Below, one piece after another: positions 32,754-40,618 of a DNA stretch of 54,184 nt. The stretch comes from an uncultured Oscillibacter sp. GTDB taxonomy: Bacteria; Bacillota; Clostridia; Oscillospirales; Oscillospiraceae. A program made the position numbers and the translations under genes. Below the pieces are notes generated by a model. The model did no database searches, was not told the origin of the DNA, and saw nothing but the letters and a program-made list of their open reading frames with translations. The number at the start of each line of letters is the position of its first letter. The stretch's first letter is position 1. The stretch spans positions 1 to 54,184 of the forward strand of contig CAAGJQ010000118.1 of the NCBI GenBank assembly GCA_900770295.1. Direction: 5' to 3'.

Positions 32754-33560
32754 TCACTCCGAAAGCCCCGGTTGCTCTGCATCAGTGACTTCATATGCAA
32801 CCAGCATGGGTGAGCCGTCTTTTCCGCTGACCGTCAGATAATCGTGGGCTGCTACGCCTTCCTCAGTGACAAAAGAGATACCCAACGTTGGGAGCAGTTC
32901 GCCGATATCCCCTGCAAGAATGACCTGATCTCCCGGCGTCAGGTCCTGCAAAGAACCGATACACTCGGTTTCGCTGCAGCTAAAAGAGTCATTCACAATG
33001 ACATCCATTTCAATTCGCCAGAGAGAAAGCTCTGTAACGGTCTGGTCAAAGGAGAGCAGAAAATAGCTGCTGTATGCACTGTCCCCGTCACCCAGCAGGG
33101 TGATGCCCTGCGCTTCGTATTCCTCAGCCTGCTGTTGTGTCAGGCCGATGACAGTGATCTCAACGGGCTGGCTCTCACTGATCAAGCCGAATTCTTTCAA
33201 CTCCTGAAGGACGTCATCAGGAATGTCCTGAAGTTCACCGTCCTGCTGTTTGACGCAGGAATAGCAGCCGGCTTCCGCCGGGTGGGTCTCCGCGATACCA
33301 TCCACAGTCACAGCAATGATGTCTCCATTTGCCAACCCATCAAACAGCGTCTCGTCGCCGGACTGATTGCTCAGGATGATCGGTGTCCCGGCACTGTCGA
33401 TCAGTACATCGTTCCCATTGTCCGTGTGGAGATAATATCCCTGCACCTCCGAGAAGTCCTCTGGGGAAGACAACGCTTCATTTTGTGCAGGCTGAACCCC
33501 GCATCCTGCCAGACTGGCTGTAAGAACTACACCTAAAATCAACATCCAAAGTTTTTTCAT
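32754..33560 (-). CDS. Lipoprotein of unknown function
   Basis: 268 residues. Signal MKKLWMLILGVVLTASLAGC with lipobox LAGC, then a domain with OB-like beta content: LHTDNGNDVLIDSAGTPIIL, NGDIIAVTVDGIAETHPAEA, IEMDVIVNDSFSCSETECIG. Such repeats of 'what does the name display' style (GDxxxV) suggest a small extracellular ligand-binding or structural role. The start ATG overlaps the stop of the upstream membrane-protein gene (ATGA), and AAAGGA is six bases upstream. Confidence 0.7.
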   Translation of the reverse strand: MKKLWMLILGVVLTASLAGCGVQPAQNEALSSPEDFSEVQGYYLHTDNGNDVLIDSAGTPIILSNQSGDETLFDGLANGDIIAVTVDGIAETHPAEAGCYSCVKQQDGELQDIPDDVLQELKEFGLISESQPVEITVIGLTQQQAEEYEAQGITLLGDGDSAYSSYFLLSFDQTVTELSLWRIEMDVIVNDSFSCSETECIGSLQDLTPGDQVILAGDIGELLPTLGISFVTEEGVAAHDYLTVSGKDGSPMLVAYEVTDAEQPGLSE

Positions 33561-34006
33561 AATAATTCCTTTCTGCATGGCTGTGTATCCGTATTCTTTT
33601 CTGTCCGCTTAACAAAAAATGTGAAACCGCAGGTGATGGCAAGAATCCACAGATCAAACATCCACACCGACAATCCCAAAACACCGATTCTATTTCTGAA
33701 TATACTGGTCGTCAGGATCAGCAAACCGTCAGATGCACAAGAGATCAGCATAACCGTGCCGGCGGTTTTCTTCCTGAGCAAGTGCAAGATAGGCCCCATC
33801 ATGCCGCACAATAGATTTGTGATCCACAGGAGCAGGAAGCACAATGGATAATCGGTGAAATACCGATGTACTGCTTCTCCGTACCCGTGGGAGGCATAAT
33901 AGGCAGGGTCATGCCCCAGCATCATAAAAATGTCCCATAGCCCCATTGTGTAGATAAAAAGCATCAACAGGGAAAACAAGATTCCATACCATTTCATCTG
34001 TTTCAT
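33557..34006 (-). CDS. Small multi-pass membrane protein
   Basis: 149 residues with four predicted helices (WYGILFSLLMLFIYTMGLWD, LCFLLLWITNLLCGMMGPIL, and two more). His/Tyr-rich loop DPAYYASHGYGEAVHRYF. I recognise no family. Starts three bases after the stop of the truncated hydrolase and overlaps the lipoprotein gene below, so it belongs to a tightly packed operon that runs from 36417 or 35644 down to 32404. Confidence 0.65.
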   Translation of the reverse strand: MKQMKWYGILFSLLMLFIYTMGLWDIFMMLGHDPAYYASHGYGEAVHRYFTDYPLCFLLLWITNLLCGMMGPILHLLRKKTAGTVMLISCASDGLLILTTSIFRNRIGVLGLSVWMFDLWILAITCGFTFFVKRTEKNTDTQPCRKELL

Positions 34007-34008
34007 AT

Positions 34009-34413
34009 TTACTCCACGAAGCCTTTCCTATATTGACCGTCTGTAGAATCACAATTCTCCCAGTCAAAGTTGCGGCCGAAGAGAGAGTGGCCCTCGGGAC
34101 TTTGTGCTGACAGGGTGGAACAGCCAAACTTACCGCCTACGGTGGCAGTGTCAGGTTTCCAAAATCCGTGAGACAGGAAGGAGGAAATGTAAACCGCCAT
34201 CTCCTCGTCACTGGAAGCTCCCCCTTGGGCCAAGAATTCATCAAAACCGTAGTCTCCTGTATACTCCATGGACCACAATCCTTCGTCCAACTTCTGTACG
34301 CTTTGCGCCGCCTTGAGCTGGGGGCCAAACATCATCCAGACTCCGACCAGTGCGGCGGTCAACACCGGTACTAAGGCAATCAGCACGATCCTGGCAACTC
34401 GATTCCTTTTCAT
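34009..34413 (-). pseudogene. Truncated linear amide C-N hydrolase (choloylglycine/penicillin-acylase type)
   Basis: 134 residues remain of a family usually around 320-360. After an N-terminal membrane anchor (VLIALVPVLTAALVGVWMMF) the sequence reads KFGCSTLSAQSPEGHSLFGR and NFDWENCD, where Cys98 is the usual N-terminal nucleophile and the Asn/Arg/Asp of GRNFDW belong to the active site. After DSTDGQYRKGFVE it stops, and the next gene begins three bases on, so the rest of the catalytic domain is gone by deletion. It cannot be an active hydrolase in this form. Confidence 0.75.
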
Positions 34414-35147
34414 TTTATTTCTTCCTTTCGTAGCAGCTTGTGCGGCAATATTCCTCTGCACAGTGAGGAGATCACCATGAAGGCATCCGCTATAGGCAGG
34501 AACAGGAAGGATGGCACCAGTACACGGACATAGAGGTTCTTTCGGCATGTTCCGCGGCGGATGGCACACCCCAGCAGCCCCAAAGATACCAGCATCCCCG
34601 CACACAGTGCCAAGGTTATCAGGGCGCCGCCATAACAGGCAGAAAAAACGTTGGGAGAAAATGCCCCCGTCAGGACGTGAACCGCTTCTATGGCCATGCC
34701 TGCAAGGGCTAAGGCAGGAGATAGAATACACATCCAGTTGAGCATGACTCCTCCCCCGATACCCAGCCCGCCTCCCCAGATGATTCCGGCTTTCTGGCAC
34801 CACGCTTCGTAGAGCCGCAGGTGCAGTTCGTTTTGATGCCCCTCCACAAAACCGCTGTTAGAGAGAACATAGAGATGAAAATGCGCACTCTTTTCCCGGC
34901 ACATTGCCTCGGCCTGCTCCAGAAATGGCAGCATGTGGGATGGGGCGGCATCCATATAGAGAGGTGAGGAAACCACCACTGCGTCCGCCCAGAGCAGTGA
35001 TTCCAGTGCCGCTTCATAGTCCCCTGAGTTCCGGAGCGGCAGCGCCGACAGTTGACAGAATGGCAGGAACAGCCGCAGTAAGCTGGAGAATACTGCAGAT
35101 GCGCCGCCTTTTCGCTTGGGGCTTGCGTTCAAAATCAGTATGTTCAA
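34410..35147 (-). CDS. Flavodoxin-like domain fused to a membrane domain
   Basis: 245 residues. Residues 1-115 form a flavodoxin-type NAD(P)H oxidoreductase domain (MNILILNASPKRKGGASAVF, VVVSSPLYMDAAPSHMLPFL); residues ~130-245 carry three or more hydrophobic helices (WMCILSPALALAGMAIEAVH, LITLALCAGMLVSLGLLGCA). This combination is unusual. The start is a TTG ending at 35147 that overlaps the TGA of the upstream gene; GGAGG is ten bases upstream. It overlaps the truncated hydrolase at its end. Confidence 0.7.
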   Translation of the reverse strand: MNILILNASPKRKGGASAVFSSLLRLFLPFCQLSALPLRNSGDYEAALESLLWADAVVVSSPLYMDAAPSHMLPFLEQAEAMCREKSAHFHLYVLSNSGFVEGHQNELHLRLYEAWCQKAGIIWGGGLGIGGGVMLNWMCILSPALALAGMAIEAVHVLTGAFSPNVFSACYGGALITLALCAGMLVSLGLLGCAIRRGTCRKNLYVRVLVPSFLFLPIADAFMVISSLCRGILPHKLLRKEEIK

Positions 35148-35644
35148 CGTGCCAGCACCTCCTTTACTTGCTCAGGCCCATCAGCGAACAGGAGCCGCAG
35201 ACTTTTGCAGCCCAAATTGATGCGGTTGGCTTCCGCCAGCCGTTGAGCGGTCTCCCGTTCGAAATTGGTTATGAGCCCATAGAAACAGACTGTCAGTGCC
35301 GGGGCATTCCGATACCGGGGAATGTGATGGACTCTGCCAGCCCGGTAAGTAAAGAAGGGAAGGCTTATGGAGATTGAGCGGTCCAGCACACGCTTGACCG
35401 ATGCAGAAAAGCCGCCGTAACAGCATTGGGATACCAACACCACCTCGTTGCTCTGCGCTATGGCTGCGCCTATATGTTGAAAACTGTCCTTCATCGAACA
35501 CATCCCTGGTGTTTTCAGCCAGCAGTTAAAACATCCCTGACATGGGGCAGCCCTTTGCTTGGCATCTACGATCAGCCAGTTTTCAGGAAATTGCCAACCC
35601 GCCAAATTCGGCAGGTCGTAAATAAAAATGTTATATCTGCTCAT
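35144..35644 (-). CDS. Flavodoxin family oxidoreductase with CxxC
   Basis: 166 residues. Cysteine motif APCQGCFNCWLKTPGMCSMK, second-strand LVSQCCYGGFSASVKRVLDR and the C-terminal LRLLFADGPEQVKEVLA match the NADPH-dependent FMN reductase group that carries Cys-rich inserts. The N-terminal phosphate loop is not in the usual form (IFIYDLPNLAGWQF), so cofactor binding may differ or the gene may have lost its first part. Shares an operon with the membrane-fused flavodoxin. Confidence 0.7.
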   Translation of the reverse strand: MSRYNIFIYDLPNLAGWQFPENWLIVDAKQRAAPCQGCFNCWLKTPGMCSMKDSFQHIGAAIAQSNEVVLVSQCCYGGFSASVKRVLDRSISISLPFFTYRAGRVHHIPRYRNAPALTVCFYGLITNFERETAQRLAEANRINLGCKSLRLLFADGPEQVKEVLAR

Positions 35645-35685
35645 TTACCTTCAGCTCCCGCGCATTCCGCCTTGCAATCGTCGCG

Positions 35686-35738
35686 AAAAAAGACTGACGC
35701 AGAGTTCTGCCTGTTCTCAGGCAAGAAAGCTCTGCGTC
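35686..35738 (-). terminator. Terminator overlapping the 3' end of KTR gene 1
   Basis: Minus strand GACGCAGAG...CTCTGCGTC with an inner GCCTG/CAGGC stem, followed by AGTCTTTTTT. The outer arm lies inside the last codons of the KTR gene. It isolates the MarR-KTR unit from the flavodoxin genes. Confidence 0.8.
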
Positions 35739-35911
35739 ATAGCGTCTGGCTCTTTAATCAGTTCTATTTGAAACTTTTTCGCATTTATTAGAAATTCCAC
35801 TTTGCACTTCGGGCAAAAAACTGGCTGGTGGTACAAAACCGTATCTGCCCGCACCTTTGTCCGGGTGTTTCCGCCACAGTTCGGGCAGTTGATCCATCTG
35901 CTCTCAATCAT
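35717..35911 (-). CDS. Cysteine-rich KTR domain protein, copy 1
   Basis: 64 residues with two CPxC knuckles (INCPNCGG, FCPKCK) and the tail IKEPDAMTQSFLA close to the canonical KEPDAKTQSR. This tiny zinc-ribbon-like family is characteristic of integrative conjugative elements and resistance islands of Firmicutes; its function is not established. Start at the ATG ending 35911, nine bases after GGGAGGG. It is transcribed after a MarR regulator (62 bases). Confidence 0.85.
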   Translation of the reverse strand: MIESRWINCPNCGGNTRTKVRADTVLYHQPVFCPKCKVEFLINAKKFQIELIKEPDAMTQSFLA

Positions 35912-35973
35912 TGATATCATCCCTCCCACTTTTTCAGACTCTGCCGTACAGCTGTGGCAAACGGTAAAGAGCT

Positions 35974-36417
35974 TCACGCATCCTCTGAAATATTACATGT
36001 CATTTTCTGAATCGTTTTCAGCGTAGTTCTCAAGTCTTCATCCGAGACACCGCTGTACAGCTGACTCATAAACTGTTCCGGCAAATGGTTTTTCTCGGCG
36101 TCCAGTTCCTTAAATTTCGAGGTAGGAACCAAGCGTAGCTTTCGCTTATCCGCTGCGTCCGCCAGAATGCGCAAGTAGCCCTTTGCTTCCAGCTGGTCGG
36201 CAAGGCGCTTCACATTCTGATAGGAGCAGCCCAGCAGATCGCCCGCCTGCTTCAGCGTCGGGAAGTCATCCCCAAACAGATTGACCGAGACCAGCAAAAA
36301 ATGCTGCTTCATGGTCATATCGGGGTACGCGTTGTTTTGGCAGGCCTGCAAACGATTATCCAAAACAGACAGTGCGCCGTACAGCACATAACGCGGGTCC
36401 AGTTCTTCCAGGTTCAT
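35974..36417 (-). CDS. MarR family regulator
   Basis: 147 residues. Winged helix: LKQAGDLLGCSYQNVKRLAD (recognition helix), LEAKGYLRILADAADKRKLR (wing with DKRK). Start at the ATG ending 36417, seven bases after AGGAGG; the ATG three bases earlier is too close. First gene of a small operon with KTR copy 1. Two palindromes at 36444-36478 lie over its upstream region and are the likely operators. Ligand unknown. Confidence 0.9.
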   Translation of the reverse strand: MNLEELDPRYVLYGALSVLDNRLQACQNNAYPDMTMKQHFLLVSVNLFGDDFPTLKQAGDLLGCSYQNVKRLADQLEAKGYLRILADAADKRKLRLVPTSKFKELDAEKNHLPEQFMSQLYSGVSDEDLRTTLKTIQKMTCNISEDA

Positions 36418-36443
36418 CATGGTACCTCCTGTCACAGTTAATT

Positions 36444-36478
36444 CATAACATGTTATGGATAATACATAACACATTATG
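36444..36478. promoter_or_regulatory. Two MarR operators
   Basis: CATAACATGTTATG (36444-36457) is a perfect 14-base palindrome; CATAACACATTATG (36465-36478) is a close copy 21 bases (two turns) away. They sit immediately upstream of the MarR gene. Confidence 0.75.
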
Positions 36479-36521
36479 TTTTGCTGTCAAGAAATAATTT
36501 TCTGATTCTCAAAAATTGTAC

Positions 36522-36549
36522 TTGACTGTGACGCGCCCAGTGCTATAAT
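36522..36549 (+). promoter_or_regulatory. Promoter of the plus-strand TetR operon
   Basis: TTGACT (36522-36527), 16-base spacer, TATAAT (36544-36549), 49 bases before the TetR start. Confidence 0.75.
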
Positions 36550-36559
36550 CAAACGCATA

Positions 36560-36573
36560 TTAAACATGTTTAA
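36560..36573. promoter_or_regulatory. TetR operator (TTAAACATGTTTAA)
   Basis: Perfect 14-base palindrome 11 bases downstream of the -10 box and 25 bases before the TetR start, a position for autorepression. Confidence 0.7.
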
Positions 36574-36597
36574 TCTATCATACCAGGAGGAACCAAA

Positions 36598-37173
36598 ATG
36601 TCAAGTGAAAATACGAGAGAACAGTTGATGGCGGCCACCAGGGAGCTTCTTTTGACATCCCCGAATCCGGACAAGATCACGGCGCGACAGATCGCAAGCC
36701 AGGCAAATGTGAATCTGGCCATGATCAACTACTGTTTTGGGTCAAAGGACGAACTGCTGAAGCTAACCATTGACGAAATCATCGCCGGCGAGTTCAGCCA
36801 GTATGCTGCGCAGGAGGAAGAACACCTGAGTCCGAAAGAACAGTTGAAACAGCTTTTGTACCATGTGTCCGAGGTGACGCTCCGGTATGAAACCATCACC
36901 CGGCTGTCCGTGCCCTATGTCTTGCTGCAGTCTCCCTTTGATATGCCGTATAAGATCCTGCCCTATGTCACAGCCCATTTCAGAGGCCGGAAAGAGGAGC
37001 GGGCCTGCCGGGTCATCGCCCTGGAACTCGTTTCCTTTCTGCAGCTCATCCTGTACCGGGCAAAGGACTTCGGTGCCTATGCCGGGATCCATGTGCATGA
37101 GCCCAAGGAACTTCAAAAGTTGATCGACGATCAGCTGGATCTACTGTTGGGAGATGAAGAACTTGAAAAGTAA
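36598..37173 (+). CDS. TetR/AcrR family regulator
   Basis: 191 residues. HTH of residues about 8-52 (REQLMAATRELLLT, NPDKITARQIASQANVNLAM, INYCFGSKDELLKL). C-terminal helices not assignable. Aggaggaacc upstream gives a good ribosome site. Leads an operon with two small membrane proteins; its own gene end overlaps the next start by 20 bases. Confidence 0.92.
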   Translation: MSSENTREQLMAATRELLLTSPNPDKITARQIASQANVNLAMINYCFGSKDELLKLTIDEIIAGEFSQYAAQEEEHLSPKEQLKQLLYHVSEVTLRYETITRLSVPYVLLQSPFDMPYKILPYVTAHFRGRKEERACRVIALELVSFLQLILYRAKDFGAYAGIHVHEPKELQKLIDDQLDLLLGDEELEK

Positions 37174-37552
37174 TCTGAGGGTGCTTTCCATCGCTGCGTT
37201 TGCGGCAGCCATTCCGGCCCTGATCATCACTGACTGGTACTACAAAGGGTATGGCCTCTTTGCCATGTTCCTGCTGCTGACCGTCGGGCTGCTTCTGGAC
37301 CAGATCATCCGCATGGAATTCCCGAACGGGAGCCCCGCACCGGCGGAGCATTACCGCAAAAACAGGCTGCTGAACATGGTGGCTCTGACGCTTTTTGTGC
37401 AGGCCCCGGTGGGCCTGGTTTACGGCAACCAGTGCCACCCCAGGATGGGCTTCTGGCTTCTGGTCATCATGGTCTGCACCGGCATCTGCGCCAATCAAAT
37501 TGCCAAGCTCAAGTATCCCTATACAACGCAAAACAAGGAGGAAACCTTATGA
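37154..37552 (+). CDS. Small membrane protein in the TetR operon
   Basis: 132 residues with four predicted helices (VLSIAAFAAAIPALIITDWY, LFAMFLLLTVGLLLDQII, NMVALTLFVQAPVGLVY, FWLLVIMVCTGICANQI). Starts inside the TetR gene (ATG 37154) and overlaps the next gene by four bases (ATGA). No family recognised; the TetR context suggests export or membrane stress, as inference. Confidence 0.7.
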   Translation: MKNLKSNLRVLSIAAFAAAIPALIITDWYYKGYGLFAMFLLLTVGLLLDQIIRMEFPNGSPAPAEHYRKNRLLNMVALTLFVQAPVGLVYGNQCHPRMGFWLLVIMVCTGICANQIAKLKYPYTTQNKEETL

Positions 37553-37719
37553 AAGCACTTGGAATCGTATCTGTTATCTTAATCGTGTGTGCGCTGATCT
37601 GCGGCCTGTGGATGAAGACCCATCCCCAGGGGTATGATGTCAACTTCCATATCTGGCTGTCTATCGCCGCCCTGGTGTCAGGCATGGTCACGATTTTGCT
37701 GTTCCTGTTCAAAAAGTGA
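37549..37719 (+). CDS. Very small membrane protein in the TetR operon
   Basis: 56 residues, two helices (LGIVSVILIVCALICGLWMK and IWLSIAALVSGMVTILLFLF). Starts at the ATG of an ATGA overlap with the preceding gene, eight bases after GGAGG. Possibly a partner subunit of the preceding protein. Confidence 0.65.
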   Translation: MKALGIVSVILIVCALICGLWMKTHPQGYDVNFHIWLSIAALVSGMVTILLFLFKK

Positions 37720-37765
37720 GCGGGCCGGTGAAAGTCATGCCTGGTGACCGGATATGACAGGGTGA

Positions 37766-37869
37766 ATTCTTCCGGTATCTATGCTGCACTGTCGGGAAAA
37801 GAGGCGGTGCTGCGGGAGCGAGTGAACGCTCAGTTGCGGCGAATTGAGAAGGCTCTCTTCCATGCTTAA
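37766..37869 (+). pseudogene. Relic of a response regulator and its promoter
   Basis: The stretch GTATCTATGCTGCACTGTCG then GGAAAAGAGGCGGTG closely matches the leader of the response regulator gene at 41683-41715. Directly after it the frame reads AVLRERVNAQLRRIEKALFH, matching AVLRARVNTQLRR of that regulator's receiver-linker region, then stops. So a promoter plus a small internal piece of a sister gene remains, with about 300 bases deleted between. A weak hairpin (37893-37925, TGCTGG/CCAGCA) follows; I see nothing else between here and 38067. Confidence 0.6.
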
Positions 37870-38067
37870 ATAATGATACCGCAGGAGTGAAAAGTGCTGG
37901 TCCAGATCGGATTTCTGGGCCAGCATTTAGTCTCAGGTTCCTTTTTCCTTTGCGTTGATATTCATAGTTTTATATTTCACTTGTCTTTTGCACATTCCCT
38001 GTTTATATGGAAGGGCAGCCTTAAACACTACTACTGGATAACCGGAATTGTATGACTCAGCTCCTGA

Positions 38068-38682
38068 TCAACCTGTCGCAGCTTGTTTATAAAGTAGCCC
38101 CCCTTTTATAAGTAACAACAGGAAAGCCACTGTTACTGCATATGGCTCTCTCGCAATCGCCAAAAACAAAACAGTAACAATACTAAGCCCTATAGACAAA
38201 AAAGTAATCGTCTTTTTCCCTTTTTTGAATTTGAAATGGACCATGAAAATGTTCACGATCCCAATCATCGTTAATGCGATAAAAAAGCCCCAGTATGTCA
38301 TACAAATCCACATTTCATTGTCTGCATACTCAATAAGATTGACCGAATAGATATATCCGTCAACCGGCTTGGGATACAACGGGAGAAAAATAAGCATCAA
38401 AGAGAGCAGATCGGCAAATCCAAATAACAAGTCGCATAGACTGCTGAGATTTGACTTGTTTTCTTTTTCCGCAATCAAAACCAACTGATCTCCGGATAAT
38501 AACTCATCAATGGAAACAGAGAAATACCTGGATATTTCCTTTAATGAATCTATGCTGGGATACCCTCTTCCGGATTCCCATTTTGAAATTGCAGTTCTGG
38601 AAACAAATAATGCCTCGGCCAGTTCTTCTTGTGTCAAACCCCGGCTCTTTCTTAATTCCTGAAGCTTTTCCTGGAACTCCAC
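38068..38682 (-). CDS. XRE family regulator with membrane domain
   Basis: 204 residues. HTH (LQELRKSRGLTQEELAEALF, VSRTAISKWESGRGYPSIDS) at 8-62, then four membrane helices (CDLLFGFADLLSLMLIFLPL onward). This is the known Firmicutes layout of a DNA-binding domain tethered to the membrane. The start is a GTG ending at 38682, with GGAGG eight bases before it. It follows a PAP2-type gene by 22 bases and is probably co-transcribed. Confidence 0.85.
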   Translation of the reverse strand: MEFQEKLQELRKSRGLTQEELAEALFVSRTAISKWESGRGYPSIDSLKEISRYFSVSIDELLSGDQLVLIAEKENKSNLSSLCDLLFGFADLLSLMLIFLPLYPKPVDGYIYSVNLIEYADNEMWICMTYWGFFIALTMIGIVNIFMVHFKFKKGKKTITFLSIGLSIVTVLFLAIAREPYAVTVAFLLLLIKGGLLYKQAATG

Positions 38683-38704
38683 CCCCTGCGCCTCCTTTTT
38701 TGTT

Positions 38705-39364
38705 TTATCTTTTTATTGACAGCATGACTACTGCCTTATAGACAGTAAATAATCCGGCACTTAACAATACAGCACCCACAATATCCGTAAACCAATGTAC
38801 TCCGGAAATCAATCTGCCGATCACCATGAATGCCGAAAAAGCGATGGTTAGAATCGTAATGATCCTTTTCCATGCAGAACATGACATTCTTCGCTGAATC
38901 TGTTCAATCAAAGTCGGCATCACACACAATACCAGTAATGTCGTTGAAGAAGGATAAGATGCCTCCATAATTCCATTGATTAAAATTGGTCTGTAATTGA
39001 TTGGGATGATCTCAAAAATGAAGTATGCCAGTATCACAATAACATAATAGACTCCCAGGATGATGATATCTGGATCAACCTTAAAGAGACTTCTTCTCTT
39101 TATTAACTGAACCAGTCCAATGCCTGCAAAAATCAAGCATACAACGATAGGAATGAGTCCCATCCAATCGGTAATCGTATAAATTGTCATATTGACATCT
39201 GTCAGACGATGAAACCAACAATTGAATGCTGCAAATCCAATATTCGTTCCGTTCTGACCCAGTGGTTGCACGTCTACCATCTGGATCAAAGCTGTCCAAA
39301 TTGCAAACGCTGCAATGAATAGACCTCCAAATAATAAAACCTGCTTTCCATTCTTTTTCATCAT
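38705..39364 (-). CDS. PAP2 superfamily membrane protein lacking the usual motif-2 histidine
   Basis: 219 residues, six helices. PAP2 motifs: INYRP (122-126), YPSST (137-141) and GRLISGVHWFTDIVG (183-197) with Arg184, His190 and Asp194. In active phosphatases motif 2 is PSGH; here PSST (Thr141) replaces the general acid His, so activity could be altered. Family members dephosphorylate undecaprenyl or phosphatidyl lipids on the outer membrane face. AAAGGA before the ATG. Operon with an XRE regulator. Confidence 0.8.
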   Translation of the reverse strand: MMKKNGKQVLLFGGLFIAAFAIWTALIQMVDVQPLGQNGTNIGFAAFNCWFHRLTDVNMTIYTITDWMGLIPIVVCLIFAGIGLVQLIKRRSLFKVDPDIIILGVYYVIVILAYFIFEIIPINYRPILINGIMEASYPSSTTLLVLCVMPTLIEQIQRRMSCSAWKRIITILTIAFSAFMVIGRLISGVHWFTDIVGAVLLSAGLFTVYKAVVMLSIKR

Positions 39365-39613
39365 TCTACGTCCTTTCGATATTGGTTTGTCTTTTCGACA
39401 GTTTCACCCTATCAAAAAACGTAAAATGACGAAAGAATCGCTCTTTCACATGGGTGACACGATTCGTATCATCCCCACAAACGCACGATTTTCTCAATAT
39501 TCTCCTGAAAAACTATCTCTAAAAATCCCGGTTTTCCGAATTCATCATAGCATAACGCGGAACTGCCCGCAATAGACGCGGTTGGCATCATCTTGGTCTC
39601 CTCAACACCCGAT

Positions 39614-40030
39614 TTAGTGGATGATGATTCTCGCGATCTCCATGGTTGCGACCTTCAGCAACACGCCGCCGGACATCAGATAAAACCAAATCTGCCGCAT
39701 CTGCTGAGACTTGGCGATGGGCGTCGCGATAGCGGCCACGATGATCATGAGCGCGCCTACGCAGCCGACAATGGTGGGAACGCTGACAAGGGGGAAGATG
39801 CCAGGAGCACAGCTTCCGTCAATGGCGCACTGGATGGTCTTGTCCAGCCCGTCCCGCGTCGCTGCGAAGCAGCAGACCGCCAGACCATAGATTAGCAGGA
39901 TGACGCTCCTGCGTCCCCAAAAGTTGATGTTCTCACGGTTCCAGAAGGACCAGCCGATAAAGCCCAGCAGGACAAGGACCATGACGGTGGTGACAGTGGT
40001 CACCATGTTTCCAAAGTAAAGTTTCATCAT
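39614..40030 (-). CDS. Four-helix membrane protein
   Basis: 138 residues, four helices. VTTVTTVMVLVLLGFIGWSF, SVILLIYGLAVCCFAATRDG, VGCVGALMIIVAAIATPIAK and YLMSGGVLLKVATMEIARII. Start ATG ending 40030, six bases after AAAGGGG. Follows the flavodoxin gene (15 bases), suggesting a membrane partner. Family unknown. Confidence 0.65.
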   Translation of the reverse strand: MMKLYFGNMVTTVTTVMVLVLLGFIGWSFWNRENINFWGRRSVILLIYGLAVCCFAATRDGLDKTIQCAIDGSCAPGIFPLVSVPTIVGCVGALMIIVAAIATPIAKSQQMRQIWFYLMSGGVLLKVATMEIARIIIH

Positions 40031-40044
40031 GATGTACCCCTTTC

Positions 40045-40551
40045 TCAATGTTGTTCTCTGTACCAGTTCAGGACATCGGAGAGGTTTTCCGGCCGGACCC
40101 GCTCCCCGTCGTGGAACATCATATCCAGCATATCATCCTCTTCCGGCGTCCGATCCGTTTTCTCGGCCAGAGCTTTCCCCGCCGTCCTGACCATGACGCC
40201 CATCATCAGTTTGTAGACCCCGTGGAGCCGGTCCATATGGAAATTGCCCTGCAAGGTGAATAGGGGGATGGAGTCGGGGATCGCGTTTTTCTTCCGCACC
40301 TCCATGACCTGGGTGCCGGTCTGCCCCATGCCTACGCCGCAGACGGCCTGAACCGTGTACTGTTTTGCCGCTTTCTTGTACCCCTTGATTTCGCTTGCCA
40401 TGATCCAGCCGAGATAGATGATCTCTGCACCGGCTGGCAGGTTTCGGTTCGCCGTCTCCGATGTGTAGACGGGCAGGCCGGTCTCATGCCCCAGCAGCTT
40501 GGCGTAACGCGCCGTACTGCCGGTATTTGAGGTGTATACGATTGCTTTCAT
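40045..40551 (-). CDS. Flavodoxin
   Basis: 168 residues. YTSNTGSTARYAKLLG is the classic flavodoxin FMN phosphate loop; GWIMASEIKGYKKAAKQYTV and AVCGVGMGQTGTQVMEVRKK follow. This form (with a Met-rich C-terminal MMFHDGERVRPENLSD) is common in clostridial TetR-linked loci. Start ATG ending 40551 with AGGAG nine bases upstream. It lies after KTR copy 2 and its terminator, in the order TetR-KTR-flavodoxin-membrane protein. Confidence 0.85.
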   Translation of the reverse strand: MKAIVYTSNTGSTARYAKLLGHETGLPVYTSETANRNLPAGAEIIYLGWIMASEIKGYKKAAKQYTVQAVCGVGMGQTGTQVMEVRKKNAIPDSIPLFTLQGNFHMDRLHGVYKLMMGVMVRTAGKALAEKTDRTPEEDDMLDMMFHDGERVRPENLSDVLNWYREQH

Positions 40552-40569
40552 ATCCATGATCTCCTCTCA

Positions 40570-40618
40570 AAAATAACGCGGCACAGTCATCTCCGATGGA
40601 GATGGACCGCACCGCGTC
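40570..40618 (-). terminator. Terminator after KTR gene 2
   Basis: Minus strand ACGCGG...CATCTCC / GGAGATG...CCGCGT around an ATC loop, followed by ATTTTT. It lies 1 base after the KTR stop and 20 bases before the flavodoxin start, so read-through or a separate promoter must serve the flavodoxin genes. Confidence 0.7.
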
